A stretch of 64,000 nt of DNA from CAVVEQ01 sp963806635 (GCA_963806635.1 CAWDZA010000015.1:372001-436000); one strand, 5' to 3'; counted from the first letter of the stretch, positions 35,894 to 45,705 are shown. Numbers and translations are program-made. The notes: generated by a model not told the origin, from the letters alone.

Positions 35894-36433
35894 ATGACCT
35901 CGGTGACTATTCGACAGGCGCTGCCCCAGGAATACGAGATTTTATCGACGTTTTCCTCTACGATCGAGATCAGCAAGACGTGGCAGATGGAGCAAATTTT
36001 TGAAGACGGCGCATGGAACATCCGGTTTAAGGAAGTCTCACTTCCCCGCCCAGTGCACCTGGTTTATCCTTTTTCATCGAAGGACATTCGGGAGCACCTT
36101 GTTACGAATGAATTGAATTTATTGGCGGAAGAGAAATCCCAGCCAGTGGGGTTCCTCAGCCTGGAGGCAAAAAGCGGTACCCAGGTTGCCAGGGTCACTG
36201 ACCTGATTATTGCGGGCCAAAACCGCCGAAAAGGAATCGCTACGGCGCTTATGATCGCGGCAGTGGAATGGCTTGTGGAAAGGAATCTCAACGGGATCAC
36301 TCTGGAGATGATGCTGAAGAATCATCCCGGGATAAATTTATCCCGAAAAATGGGATTTCACCTGGCAGGTTTTAATGATGTATATTATTCCAATGGGCAA
36401 ACTGCGGTCTATTTTTACCGGAAAATTGCTTGA
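35894..36433 (+). CDS. GNAT family acetyltransferase
   Basis: A 179-residue acetyltransferase, starting MTSVTIRQALPQEYEILS. The CoA-binding motif A reads RVTDLIIAGQNRRKGIATALM (about residues 97-117), followed by the usual helix and the closing NLSRKMGFHLAGFNDVYYSN. The substrate is not identifiable. A longer frame reaches back to 35702, but only the part from 35894 matches the family and avoids the upstream gene. Confidence 0.85.
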   Translation: MTSVTIRQALPQEYEILSTFSSTIEISKTWQMEQIFEDGAWNIRFKEVSLPRPVHLVYPFSSKDIREHLVTNELNLLAEEKSQPVGFLSLEAKSGTQVARVTDLIIAGQNRRKGIATALMIAAVEWLVERNLNGITLEMMLKNHPGINLSRKMGFHLAGFNDVYYSNGQTAVYFYRKIA

Positions 36434-36443
36434 GATGATCTAA

Positions 36444-38342
36444 ATGATGGAATTTCAGTCCAACGTTTATTCCTTTATTAAAGCTATCAGCGATATCCTG
36501 ACCGCCGGGATCGCAATCACCGCGTTTTCGCTGCTTCTTTTCGCACTCACCATGAACCTGCGGGATAAAGTGGTGCGATCCTTCTGTCTGATCATGGTCA
36601 GCGTTGTGATCGTCTTTTCAGCAGAGGCGTTCAGTTCCACAGCGGTGGAACCCTGGCAGGTTGCCTTCTGGTTGCGACTGCAGTGGGTAGGGATCATCCT
36701 GCTCCCAGCGCTATATTTTTCGTTTTCCGACGCAGTTCTGGAAACCACCGGTCGGCGGAGCCGCTGGCGACGCAGGTGGGCTTCGCTGGCTGCCTATGTA
36801 GTTACGGTGTTTTTCCTATTTATGCTGCCAGCGGGGCTTTTCACCGGCCCGGTAATATTGACTGAACCCCCCGCACCGCACCTGACGCCAACCTTCCTGA
36901 TCGATCTCTTCACAGTTTTTTATTTGTTAGTCATGGCCGCCACCTGGGTGAATTTCATCAGGGCTTACCGGCGTACAGTAACCCCCACCAGCCGGCGCAG
37001 GATGGCTTACCTGCTAATCGGATCAGTTGCGCCGGCACTGGGTTCCTACCCCTTCCTCCTGTTCGGTTCCAGCCTGGCGGCTGAATATCCGTATTATTTC
37101 TGGATCGTGGTGGTCGCTAGCAACCTGCTGGTAGGATTCCTGCTGGTGCTGATGGCTTATGCAGTCTCCTTCTTTGGCATGCCCTGGCCAGACCGGGTGG
37201 TCAAAGGCCGCTTGCTGCTCTGGCTTCTGCGCGGGCCGGTCACCGCCAGTATCACCCTCGCTTTTACCACCCTTATCAGAAGGTTCGGGGATTTCTTCGG
37301 GCAGGTCTACACCGCCTGGGTGCCCATCACCATGGTAGTCACGATTGTCATTCTGGAGTATTTGATCACCATTCTCTCCCCATTCCTGGAACGCAAGTTG
37401 TTTTATGGAAATGATGACGATGACCTGGAGATCATGGAAATACTGGAATCCCACCTGATCACCCGCAGCGACCTGCTTCAATTTGTGGAGATGATCCTGG
37501 CTGCCATCTGCGACCACCTGCAGGCGCGGGGTGCCTATCTAGCTGCCCTGGAACCAGGCAGGCTGGATCTGGTCGCCAGAGTGGGTAAGGTTAGGCCAGC
37601 CAGTTTGGAAGAAGACGGTGAGCTCTATAAACTGGCGTTGAAGGATGGCAGCCTGCCGGAGTTTTTCCCCTGCGATAATGTTTTTATCGCGCCGATCCGG
37701 GATGAAACCCCAGATGGTGAGATCCTACTCCTTGGTTTACTGGTGGTTGCAGGCATGGAACAGACTGATTTGCAACCCGATCAGCAAAAGGCTTTGAAGG
37801 TGCTGACCACCCGCACAGGCCTGGCATTACGTGACCGACGCACTCAGGCACAGATCTTCACCGCCATGGAGTCCCTTTCTCCTCAGGTGGCTTATATCCA
37901 AAACCTCAGCGCGGCAGGCAGGTACGACCGCGAGGCCATCCTGGTTGATAACAGCGAATTGTTGATGGATAATTTTGACCACTGGGTAAAGGACGCACTG
38001 ACGTATTACTGGGGCGGCCCGCATTTGACGGAAAATCCGCTCCTGCAATTGAACATTGTTCAATCACGGATCAGGGAGGGTAACGACAATCCCGCCAATG
38101 CACTGCGGGGTGTACTGCGGGATGCGATTGAATTGCTGCGACCCGAAGGCGAGCGAAAATACACCAATGAGTGGATCCTGTATAACCTGCTGGTTATGAA
38201 ATATCTGGAGGCTAAAAAAGTAAAGGAGATCGCGAACAAATTAGCCATTTCGGAAGCCGATCTGTTCAGGAAACAAAAGGTGGCCATCTCCGAAACCGGG
38301 AAAATGATCCTTGGAATGGAGAAGCGTTCGCTCGTGGCATAA
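36444..38342 (+). CDS. 7TM sensor with GAF-like domain and C-terminal HTH-like region, no kinase
   Basis: A 632-residue protein. Eight hydrophobic helices span residues 15-310, in the arrangement of the 7TM-type input domain of histidine kinases. This is followed by a GAF-like region (about 335-460; LLQFVEMILAAICDHLQARG, LKVLTTRTGLALRDR). The last 170 residues contain no HisKA box, no ATPase N/G boxes and no GGDEF or EAL. They end with a helical stretch like an HTH (KVKEIANKLAISEADLFRKQ). It looks like a membrane-bound one-component regulator or a kinase that lost its catalytic core; a frameshift is not needed to explain it. It starts 10 bases after the GNAT gene. Confidence 0.6.
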   Translation: MMEFQSNVYSFIKAISDILTAGIAITAFSLLLFALTMNLRDKVVRSFCLIMVSVVIVFSAEAFSSTAVEPWQVAFWLRLQWVGIILLPALYFSFSDAVLETTGRRSRWRRRWASLAAYVVTVFFLFMLPAGLFTGPVILTEPPAPHLTPTFLIDLFTVFYLLVMAATWVNFIRAYRRTVTPTSRRRMAYLLIGSVAPALGSYPFLLFGSSLAAEYPYYFWIVVVASNLLVGFLLVLMAYAVSFFGMPWPDRVVKGRLLLWLLRGPVTASITLAFTTLIRRFGDFFGQVYTAWVPITMVVTIVILEYLITILSPFLERKLFYGNDDDDLEIMEILESHLITRSDLLQFVEMILAAICDHLQARGAYLAALEPGRLDLVARVGKVRPASLEEDGELYKLALKDGSLPEFFPCDNVFIAPIRDETPDGEILLLGLLVVAGMEQTDLQPDQQKALKVLTTRTGLALRDRRTQAQIFTAMESLSPQVAYIQNLSAAGRYDREAILVDNSELLMDNFDHWVKDALTYYWGGPHLTENPLLQLNIVQSRIREGNDNPANALRGVLRDAIELLRPEGERKYTNEWILYNLLVMKYLEAKKVKEIANKLAISEADLFRKQKVAISETGKMILGMEKRSLVA

Positions 38343-38402
38343 GGTTTTATGCTAATATTATCTGTCAGCATTATTGGCTAGCGGAGGGTTTGGAGGTTGG
38401 AA

Positions 38403-39341
38403 ATGAATGGTGATTCGATTATGGGTGGGGAGAATCTGGTTCCCGGGGAAGACGAAAGCTGGTGGTCGGCAGTTCTGCTGGAGGAAAAGCGCTGGGAACC
38501 TTTCACAGATGAACCGGAGAAGGAACCTCAACGGCTGCAGCAGTCCAGGATGGATTGGGAACATGCCCAGAGTGTGATGGCAGGTGACGAGGTGGTCACG
38601 ATGGAAGTGCGCGGCTATAACCGCGGGGGTTTGCTTGTGCAGGGAGAAAAACTGCAGGGATTTGTGCCACTTTCTCATTTGTTGCGTTATGACGCGACCT
38701 CCAGCGAGGAGGAGCGCAGGCGGTTGATCAGCAGTTACGTGGGGATGCAGATAGATCTCAAAATCATCGAGTGCGACCCTGGCAAGGATCGGATCGTTTT
38801 TTCCGAACGGGCGGCTAAAGCCGGTTGCGGCAAGCGGAAGCAATTGATCGCCCAGATCCAAATAGGGGATATCCTGGAAGGCTGCGTGACCAACATTACC
38901 GATTTCGGTGTGTTCGTTGATCTCGGGGGTGTGGAAGGGCTGATCCACCTATCTGAGCTTTCCTGGGGGCGGGTGCATAATGGAAACGATGTTGTTCAAA
39001 TCGGCAATGTGATCCGGGTAGTGGTGCTTTCAATAAACACCAACAATGCCCGTATCGCACTCAGCTTGAAACGATTGGATCCGAATCCCTGGGAATTCCT
39101 GGGCGAAAAATACCACCCTGGAGACGTTGTGCAGGCGGATGTGACAACCCTAACGCGTTTTGGCGCTTTTGCCAGGCTTGCTGAAGGCGTGGAAGGATTA
39201 ATTCACATCACCACCTTGAAGCTGGACCCCGGTATGCAGATCCAGGAAATCCTTGAGCCGGGTCAACATATTCACGTCAAGATCCTGCATCTGGATATTG
39301 AAAAAAGGCGATTGGGATTGGGATTGGTAACCCCTGAATGA
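38403..39341 (+). CDS. S1 RNA-binding domain protein (ribosomal protein S1-like)
   Basis: A 312-residue protein with three S1-type OB domains at about residues 60-135, 152-220 and 238-312. The second is canonical (GDILEGCVTNITDFGVFVDL, GVEGLIHLSELSW). The family also includes true S1, which helps mRNAs bind to ribosomes. The acidic Trp-rich N-terminus and length suggest a three- or four-domain short S1 as in Gram-positive bacteria. ATG 38403 follows GGAGG at 6 bases. Its stop overlaps the ftsK start by four bases (ATGA). Confidence 0.88.
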   Translation: MNGDSIMGGENLVPGEDESWWSAVLLEEKRWEPFTDEPEKEPQRLQQSRMDWEHAQSVMAGDEVVTMEVRGYNRGGLLVQGEKLQGFVPLSHLLRYDATSSEEERRRLISSYVGMQIDLKIIECDPGKDRIVFSERAAKAGCGKRKQLIAQIQIGDILEGCVTNITDFGVFVDLGGVEGLIHLSELSWGRVHNGNDVVQIGNVIRVVVLSINTNNARIALSLKRLDPNPWEFLGEKYHPGDVVQADVTTLTRFGAFARLAEGVEGLIHITTLKLDPGMQIQEILEPGQHIHVKILHLDIEKRRLGLGLVTPE

Positions 39342-41509
39342 CAAAAAAAAATGACGCCGTTCCCTCGCAAAAGGGAAAAAAGCCGTCCAGCCAGTCGGTA
39401 AAATACCCGCAGGACGGATTAAGCGATTTCACAGGCTCCTTCGACCGCTACGGCTGGGATATTCTGGCTGTCATTCTCTTTGCGCTGAGTTTTATCAGTT
39501 TTATTGGATTGATCGGCTTATCCAAAGGCAGCTTTATCACACCCTGGGCAGCAATCCTAAAGAAAGGTTTCGGCTGGGGTGCCTGGCTGCTGGTGATCTT
39601 CCTGGCACTATCGGGTCTGATGGTTCTGCGAAGGAGCCATCCTCTCGTTCCACGATTGAGCCTGGGCCGGGTGATCGCGTTGGAGGGTTTTGCCTTCGTT
39701 GTGCTTGCTCTGCTGGCCATCGTGAGCGGCATGAATTTGGAAGCTGCCGAAAGCGGTATGTATGGCGGGATCATCGGCTGGGGGTTGGCCATGCTTCTGG
39801 ACCGGTTTCTCCCGACCTTCCTGGCAGCTTTGGTTTTCCTCCTTGTTGGCTTCGTTCTGGCTGTGATCGGATTCGGGTTCACCGACCGGTTGAAAGCATT
39901 TTTACAAAAAAATTCCCAGGTTGAAGCGGGGGAAGATGCCCAAAAGGCCCCCATCCCGGTTGCGCAGGGAAAAACCTCCCAGCCAATCGCTGCGGTCGCC
40001 ACCCCGGCGATGATCGTAGGTGACGAGGAAATAGGGGTCGGGGTTGAAGAAAACCGTGATGACCGCTTGCCGCCATTAAATCTGCTGAAGAATGAAACTG
40101 TATCCGCTCCGGATAAAACCGAGATCCGCGAGACAGCTGCAAAGATAGAACAATGCCTTTCTGAATTTGGCGTGCCAGCCAAAGTGATCGGTTACCGTGT
40201 TGGACCGACCGTCACCCAATTTGCCGTGGAACCCGGTTATGTGGAGAAAACCAACCCGGATGGAAGCCTCAACCAACAGAAGGTAAGGGTTTCGCAGATC
40301 TCTAACCTTTCCAAGGACCTGGCGCTCGGGCTTGGAGCAGAACGGCTGCGTATCCAGGCGCCTGTACCGGGGCATTCGTATGTGGGTATCGAAGTCCCCA
40401 ACCAGCTCAGCGCGGTGGTGCGGTTGCGCGCCATACTGGAATCCGACGCCTTTCAGAAACTCGGTTCGCCTCTGGCGCTGGCCATCGGCCGGGATGTCTC
40501 GGGTTCACCGGTTGTCGCGGACCTTGGCAGAATGCCCCACATGCTAATTGCCGGAACAACAGGTTCCGGGAAAAGCGTGTGTATCGCAGCCATCACCACC
40601 TGCCTGGCGATGAACAACAGCCCTGCGGATCTGCGCATGGTTATGCTGGATCCCAAGATGGTGGAGCTGGTGCGATTTAACGGTCTTCCACACCTGCATG
40701 GCAAGGTCGAGACGGACCCGGCCAGGATGATCGCCGTGCTGCAATGGTCCCTGGCTGAGATGGACACCCGCTACAAATTAATGGAAGGCGCGCATTGCCG
40801 TGACCTGGAAACGTACAACCGAAAAATGCAGCGCAAGAAACTGCCGACCATACCGAGGATCGTCGTCCTGATTGATGAGCTGGCCGACTTGATGATGGCG
40901 AATCCAGATCAGACCGAGTTCAGCCTGGTGCGACTGGCACAGATGGCGCGGGCGACCGGCATCCACCTGGTTGTGGCCACCCAGCGGCCGAGTACGAATG
41001 TCGTCACGGGACTGATCAAGGCAAATTTTCCCGCCAGGATGGCATTCACGGTGGCTTCATCGGTCGATTCGCGGGTGATCCTGGATACCAGTGGAGCGGA
41101 AACCCTGCTGGGAAGGGGAGATTTGCTCTTCCTGAATCCCGAGGCCGGCGTGCCCTTGCGGGCGCAGGGAGTGATCGTGACCGATCAGGAAATCGAGAAA
41201 GTGATCAATTTCTGGCAGCGCATGGCGCCAGCTGCCGAGGAAGCACCTCCATGGGAGGAGATCGCCTCGAGGGAACCGCAAACAGCGGGAGGCTCTGATG
41301 ATCTTATCGAGCAGGCGGTTGATATTGTCCGTCATTCGCGGCATGCCAGCGCCTCGCTTCTACAGCGCAGGATGCGGATCGGGTACCCGCGCGCAGCCAG
41401 GCTGATCGACGAGCTGGAGGAGATGGGCGTTATTGGGCATGCACAGACAGGGGGCAAGGAGCGCGAAGTCCTGATACCCCCTGAGGATGACGAAGATTTC
41501 GATTCTTGA
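39338..41509 (+). CDS. ftsK: DNA translocase FtsK/SpoIIIE
   Basis: Hexameric pump that moves chromosome ends through the closing septum. The 723-residue protein has an N-terminal membrane domain with four to five helices (about residues 38-185), a short linker, and the motor. Walker A is AGTTGSGKSVCIAA and Walker B is IVVLIDELADLMM, with ATQRPSTNVVTGLIKANFPA after it. A gamma winged-helix at the end (EQAVDIVRHSRHASASLLQR) reads orienting KOPS-type sites. The start overlaps the S1 gene by ATGA. Confidence 0.94.
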   Translation: MTKKNDAVPSQKGKKPSSQSVKYPQDGLSDFTGSFDRYGWDILAVILFALSFISFIGLIGLSKGSFITPWAAILKKGFGWGAWLLVIFLALSGLMVLRRSHPLVPRLSLGRVIALEGFAFVVLALLAIVSGMNLEAAESGMYGGIIGWGLAMLLDRFLPTFLAALVFLLVGFVLAVIGFGFTDRLKAFLQKNSQVEAGEDAQKAPIPVAQGKTSQPIAAVATPAMIVGDEEIGVGVEENRDDRLPPLNLLKNETVSAPDKTEIRETAAKIEQCLSEFGVPAKVIGYRVGPTVTQFAVEPGYVEKTNPDGSLNQQKVRVSQISNLSKDLALGLGAERLRIQAPVPGHSYVGIEVPNQLSAVVRLRAILESDAFQKLGSPLALAIGRDVSGSPVVADLGRMPHMLIAGTTGSGKSVCIAAITTCLAMNNSPADLRMVMLDPKMVELVRFNGLPHLHGKVETDPARMIAVLQWSLAEMDTRYKLMEGAHCRDLETYNRKMQRKKLPTIPRIVVLIDELADLMMANPDQTEFSLVRLAQMARATGIHLVVATQRPSTNVVTGLIKANFPARMAFTVASSVDSRVILDTSGAETLLGRGDLLFLNPEAGVPLRAQGVIVTDQEIEKVINFWQRMAPAAEEAPPWEEIASREPQTAGGSDDLIEQAVDIVRHSRHASASLLQRRMRIGYPRAARLIDELEEMGVIGHAQTGGKEREVLIPPEDDEDFDS

Positions 41510-41559
41510 TACAATTGGTCGACTTTAGATAACAGATGGAAGATTGAAGGGAGCCAGAT

Positions 41560-42198
41560 ATGGGTGAACAAACTACCACCCCCAAGCCAACTTTCACAGA
41601 CCGGATGCGGGTGTTCATGAAGGGGATCGTCACGCCGATTGTTGGGTTTTTAAACCGGATCGGGGTCACCCCGAATATTGTGACCATCCTGGGTTTGATC
41701 GGGAACATCGCCGCGGCGGCTCTGATCGGCTTCGGGTATGTTACCTACGGGGGTCTGATGGCGCTCCTGGCAGGCGCGTGCGATGGACTGGATGGCTCGC
41801 TTGCCCGGTTACGAAACGAGGTTTCTCCCTGGGGTGCCTTCGTCGATTCGGTGACAGACCGCTATTCTGAACTGTTCTTATTACTTGGTTTACTAGTCTA
41901 TTATCAGCGCCAGGGTGATGGCCAGATGATGATACTGGTTTATGTGGCCGCAGCCGGAGCTGTTCTGGTGTCCTACGTAAAATCCAGGGCAGAAACCTTG
42001 GGGTACACCGCCAAGATCGGGATCCTGAGCCGCATGGAACGCTACCTGGTGCTGATCCCCTGCCTGATCTTTAATATCCCGTGGCTGGCGGTGTGGATCT
42101 TTGCCATATTCGCAAATATTACTGCGATACAGCGCATTTACTCCGTTCGCACGCAGGCGTATCAAAAGCTGAAAGCTCCTTCAGCAACCAAATCATAA
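41560..42198 (+). CDS. CDP-alcohol phosphatidyltransferase
   Basis: Six-helix membrane enzyme of 212 residues that joins a CDP-diacylglycerol (or CDP-lipid) to an alcohol. The complete active-site motif D-x2-D-G-x2-A-R-x8-G-x3-D-x3-D is seen in DGLDGSLARLRNEVSPWG followed by AFVDSVTDR. Products could be phosphatidylglycerol-phosphate, phosphatidylinositol-phosphate or a related lipid; the sequence does not decide. It is 9 bases upstream of lgt, which uses phosphatidylglycerol as lipid donor. Confidence 0.9.
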   Translation: MGEQTTTPKPTFTDRMRVFMKGIVTPIVGFLNRIGVTPNIVTILGLIGNIAAAALIGFGYVTYGGLMALLAGACDGLDGSLARLRNEVSPWGAFVDSVTDRYSELFLLLGLLVYYQRQGDGQMMILVYVAAAGAVLVSYVKSRAETLGYTAKIGILSRMERYLVLIPCLIFNIPWLAVWIFAIFANITAIQRIYSVRTQAYQKLKAPSATKS

Positions 42199-42207
42199 GG
42201 TAATCCT

Positions 42208-43212
42208 ATGAATCTTCCTTTACGTGAAGGCATTAGCCTCAACTTATCCTTTCTACATCTTTCAGATGTCCTTGTCATTCTTTTAGTGCTGGTACTCTCA
42301 TTCTTTAACTTACTGCCAAACCTGAAGATCAAACAGAAATGGCTTCAAGCCATCGTTTATATTGTGATCATCATCGCACTGGCTGGCGTTGTGCGCCTGG
42401 TTTTCAGAACCGCTCCATTGGGCATCCTGAATATTCGCTGGTATGGGGTGCTCATCATGGTAGGGGCGATGGCCGCAGCCTGGCTTGCATCGCTTGAGGC
42501 GAAGCGGCGTGGGCAGAACCCGAACGAGGTCTGGGAGATCCTGCCCTGGGTGCTGGTGGCTGGGATCATCGGTGCACGCCTGTGGCATGTCTTCTTGCCG
42601 CCCGCCTCCAATATCGCGGCCGGACTGACCACCCAGTATTACCTCACCCATCCGCTGGACGCGATCGCCATCTGGCGGGGTGGTGTGGGCATCCCAGGCG
42701 CGGTGATCGGTGGGCTGGTTGCCCTGTGGATTTATACCCGCGTGAAGCACCTGAACTTTGGTCAGTGGGCGGATATCATTGCCCCGGGGTTGGCGCTGGC
42801 GCAGGCCATCGGACGCTGGGGAAATTTCCTGAACCAGGAAATCTACGGCGCACCATCGAATCTTCCCTGGGCAATAAAGATCGATCCGCAATTTCGCCTA
42901 CCACAATTTGCAAACCAGGCAACATATCATCCCCTGTTTGCTTATGAAAGCCTCTGGAACCTGGCGAACATGACCCTGCTGCTATGGCTGGGACGCAGAT
43001 ACCAGGATAAGCTTCTGAACGGTGACCTTTTCCTGATTTATGCTTTGTTCTATGCGTTTGGCAGGTTCTGGCTGGAGTTCCTGCGCCTGGATACCGCCCC
43101 GGTTGCCGGGATCAATTTCAACCAGACGTTTATGGCTGTGCTTTTCGTGGGCTGCTCGGCGGCGCTGATCATTCGGCACGTTATCGCGAACCGGAAACCG
43201 CAGACAAATTAA
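42208..43212 (+). CDS. lgt: Prolipoprotein diacylglyceryl transferase
   Basis: Transfers diacylglycerol from phosphatidylglycerol to the lipobox cysteine, the first step of lipoprotein maturation. The 334-residue protein has about seven helices and the family blocks RWYGVLIMVGAM, IWRGGVGIPGAVIGGL, GRWGNFLNQEIYG, HPLFAYESLWNL and a final GRFWLEFLR. The N-terminal extension before RWYG is about 60 residues longer than in short homologues. A strong terminator follows it. Confidence 0.94.
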   Translation: MNLPLREGISLNLSFLHLSDVLVILLVLVLSFFNLLPNLKIKQKWLQAIVYIVIIIALAGVVRLVFRTAPLGILNIRWYGVLIMVGAMAAAWLASLEAKRRGQNPNEVWEILPWVLVAGIIGARLWHVFLPPASNIAAGLTTQYYLTHPLDAIAIWRGGVGIPGAVIGGLVALWIYTRVKHLNFGQWADIIAPGLALAQAIGRWGNFLNQEIYGAPSNLPWAIKIDPQFRLPQFANQATYHPLFAYESLWNLANMTLLLWLGRRYQDKLLNGDLFLIYALFYAFGRFWLEFLRLDTAPVAGINFNQTFMAVLFVGCSAALIIRHVIANRKPQTN

Positions 43213-43231
43213 TCCAGGCAGTGGATGTATT

Positions 43232-43260
43232 AAAAACCTCCCAGCCATCGGGAGGTTTTT
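43232..43260 (+). terminator. Rho-independent terminator after lgt
   Basis: An 11-bp perfect stem (aaaaacctccc and complement) with a 7-base loop, ending in TTTTT and followed by ATT. It closes the long plus-strand gene run. Confidence 0.9.
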
Positions 43261-43335
43261 ATTAACCTAACAGTTTTGTATGCGCGGGCAGGGGGAAATT
43301 TCATATAATCAGGGTACTATGGTCCTGGTGCAGGT

Positions 43336-44274
43336 ATGATCCTTGCTGAAGATCTGACCAAGAAATTCGACCAATTCACCGCGGTGAACGGGGTGAATTT
43401 AAACGTGCCTGCCGGGTGCGTGTTGGTGCTTCTGGGTCCCAACGGCGCAGGGAAAACCACCACCGTGCGCATGCTCACATCTATCCTTAGACCTACCAGG
43501 GGGCGGGCGGTGGTTGCCGGGTTTGATGTGGTGAAGGAGCCGCAAAAAGTGCGCGAGTCGGTGGGCGTGCTCACCGAGCACCACGGGCTCTACAATCGCA
43601 TGAGCGCGCAGGAATACCTGGATTTTTACGGACGGTTGTATAACATGGACCCAGCCACCCGTCGGCACCGGACAGATGCGCTGCTGGAAGAGTTCGGCCT
43701 GACCGGAGATAAAAAACGCAGGCTGGGGGAGTTTTCGAAAGGGATGCGTCAGAAGTTGGCCCTGGTTCGCGCTCTGATGAACGAGCCGCCGGTGCTGCTG
43801 CTGGATGAGCCGACTTCGGCGATGGACCCTGAAAGCGCCAGGGTGGTGCGGGATGGCATTCATCAATTGCGCTCGGCTTCACGCTCTATCATTTTATGCA
43901 CTCACAATCTGCTGGAAGCGGAAGAGCTGGCGGACCAGATCGCAATCATTCGCAGAGGCAGGATCATTTTGAGCGGATCTCCACGCGAGCTGAAGCAAAA
44001 GCTGCTTGGCGCGACAGAATTCGAGGTTCGATTCAACGCGGGGATCGACGGTCGTAAATTGGGCTTACCTGTAGGGGTTGAGCTCACCACGCGGGGAGAG
44101 GATTGGATGCGCTTCCGGGTTGAATCGCCGAATAAGCAAAATCCGGAATTGATTCAAAATTTGGTAAAAACCGGGATAGGTATCCTGTCCTTTAGTGAAG
44201 TCCAACGCTCGCTGGAATCGGCATATCTTGAGGCGATGCGTGTTGCTTCGACGGAGGGTGAAAATGGCGGTTGA
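43336..44274 (+). CDS. ABC transporter ATP-binding protein (NatA/CcmA type)
   Basis: A 312-residue ATPase that energises the permease encoded next. Walker A is GPNGAGKTTT (about residues 35-44), the signature is EFSKGMRQKLALVRAL and Walker B is VLLLDEPTSAMDP. The C-terminal 90 residues (from GSPRELKQKLLGATEFEVRF) form an extra domain typical of exporters for drugs or lipids. Its stop lies 11 bases inside the next gene. A TATAAT at 43304-43309 is a possible promoter. Confidence 0.9.
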   Translation: MILAEDLTKKFDQFTAVNGVNLNVPAGCVLVLLGPNGAGKTTTVRMLTSILRPTRGRAVVAGFDVVKEPQKVRESVGVLTEHHGLYNRMSAQEYLDFYGRLYNMDPATRRHRTDALLEEFGLTGDKKRRLGEFSKGMRQKLALVRALMNEPPVLLLDEPTSAMDPESARVVRDGIHQLRSASRSIILCTHNLLEAEELADQIAIIRRGRIILSGSPRELKQKLLGATEFEVRFNAGIDGRKLGLPVGVELTTRGEDWMRFRVESPNKQNPELIQNLVKTGIGILSFSEVQRSLESAYLEAMRVASTEGENGG

Positions 44275-45691
44275 GTTTCGACCGGCATTCGCCATTACCG
44301 TACGGGAAGTGCGGGATCAGTTCCGCGATTGGCGCATAATCTTTCCCATCCTGGCGCTTACGCTGTTCTTTCCGTTCCTGATGAATTTCACCGCCCGCCG
44401 GCTGCTGGATTTTGTAAATCAGTACGGGGCATCCCTCATCGGCGAGCGCCTGGTACCTTTCCTGATGATGATCGTCGGTTTCTTCCCCATTTCGGTCTCG
44501 CTGGTCATCGCGCTGGAATCCTTTGTGGGCGAAAAGGAAAGGGGATCTATAGAGCCGCTCCTGAGCACGCCGCTCAAGGACTGGCAGCTCTATGTAGGTA
44601 AACTGCTTTCCTCTGTCGTCCCGCCTCTGGTGGGCAGCTTTTTTGGAATGGCAGTTTATATGGCCGGGTTGGTGGCTCGGGATGTCCCGCTACCGCCGGC
44701 AGATCTGACCCTGTTGATTTTTTGTCTGACCATTGTCCAAGCAGTTGTTATGGTGAGCGGGGCGGTGGTGATCTCCAGCCAGGCAACTTCGATCCGGGCA
44801 GCCAATTTGCTGGCAAGCTTCATCATCATTCCCATCGCCCTTCTGATCCAGGCGGAAAGCGTGGTGATGTTCTGGGGGAATTACGCCACACTTTGGTGGT
44901 GCGTTTTTGGATTGTTTGTTTTCGCAATTTTACTTACCCGGGTTGGATTGTCGCATTTCCGCCGGGAAGAACTGCTGGGCAGGGAGATCGATGTCCTGAA
45001 TATCCACTGGGGAGGGAGTGTTTTTATTAAGGCATTCATAGGAGAAGCCCGCAACATCGGAGAATGGTACCGCCGGGAGGTTCCCAAAAGCCTGAAGCGA
45101 ATGAGGCTGGCGATTCTTTTGACGAGCTTTATTGCAGTAATTTCAGTTTTCCTGGGGATGAACCAGATTCAATCCATCTATATTCCCATGAACAATACAA
45201 GCCTGCAGGAAATGGAAAAAAATATCCAAACGGCTTTCCAGGTAATTCCGGGTGGGTCGGTCACGGTTGTGCTTTCGATTTTCTGGCAGAATTTCAGGGT
45301 TATCCTGATTTCTTTGTTACTGGGTGCCCTCTCGTTTGGCATCCTCGGGGTGATCCCACTTGTGGCATCAATGGGGGTGGCTGGATACTTGCTGAGTTTT
45401 CTTTCAATGAACGGGCTTTCCCCTGCGCAATATCTAATTGGCTTCATTCTTCCCCATGGAATATTCGAAATCCCTGCACTGATCATAGGCTGCGCTGCCG
45501 TGTTGCGCGGCGGAGCGCTGCTGGCGGCACCAGATGAAGAACGAAATATCGGTCAGACTTTTATTGAATCCGTGGGGGAATGGTGTAAACTTGTCGTAGG
45601 CGTGGTGATTCCGATGCTTATCATCGCTGCCTGCGTGGAAGTATGGGTCACTCCTCGGATTGCAATGGTGTTGATCCCCCTCATCCCTTAA
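44264..45691 (+). CDS. ABC-2 permease with C-terminal SpoIIM-like domain
   Basis: A 475-residue membrane protein. Residues 1-220 form an ABC-2-type permease with LVPFLMMIVGFFPISVSLVI, then ESFVGEKERGSIEPLLSTPL, the canonical first-loop motif. After a link of about 55 residues, the C-terminal half (about 280-475) is a second membrane domain with IFWQNFRVILISLLLG and LPHGIFEIPALIIGCAAVLR, as in SpoIIM/DUF95 proteins, which are normally separate. Start 44264 overlaps the ATPase gene; the frame from 44195 lies fully inside that gene. No indel is needed to join the two halves. Confidence 0.8.
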   Translation: MAVEFRPAFAITVREVRDQFRDWRIIFPILALTLFFPFLMNFTARRLLDFVNQYGASLIGERLVPFLMMIVGFFPISVSLVIALESFVGEKERGSIEPLLSTPLKDWQLYVGKLLSSVVPPLVGSFFGMAVYMAGLVARDVPLPPADLTLLIFCLTIVQAVVMVSGAVVISSQATSIRAANLLASFIIIPIALLIQAESVVMFWGNYATLWWCVFGLFVFAILLTRVGLSHFRREELLGREIDVLNIHWGGSVFIKAFIGEARNIGEWYRREVPKSLKRMRLAILLTSFIAVISVFLGMNQIQSIYIPMNNTSLQEMEKNIQTAFQVIPGGSVTVVLSIFWQNFRVILISLLLGALSFGILGVIPLVASMGVAGYLLSFLSMNGLSPAQYLIGFILPHGIFEIPALIIGCAAVLRGGALLAAPDEERNIGQTFIESVGEWCKLVVGVVIPMLIIAACVEVWVTPRIAMVLIPLIP

Positions 45692-45705
45692 GGGAGGCAA
45701 ACAAA

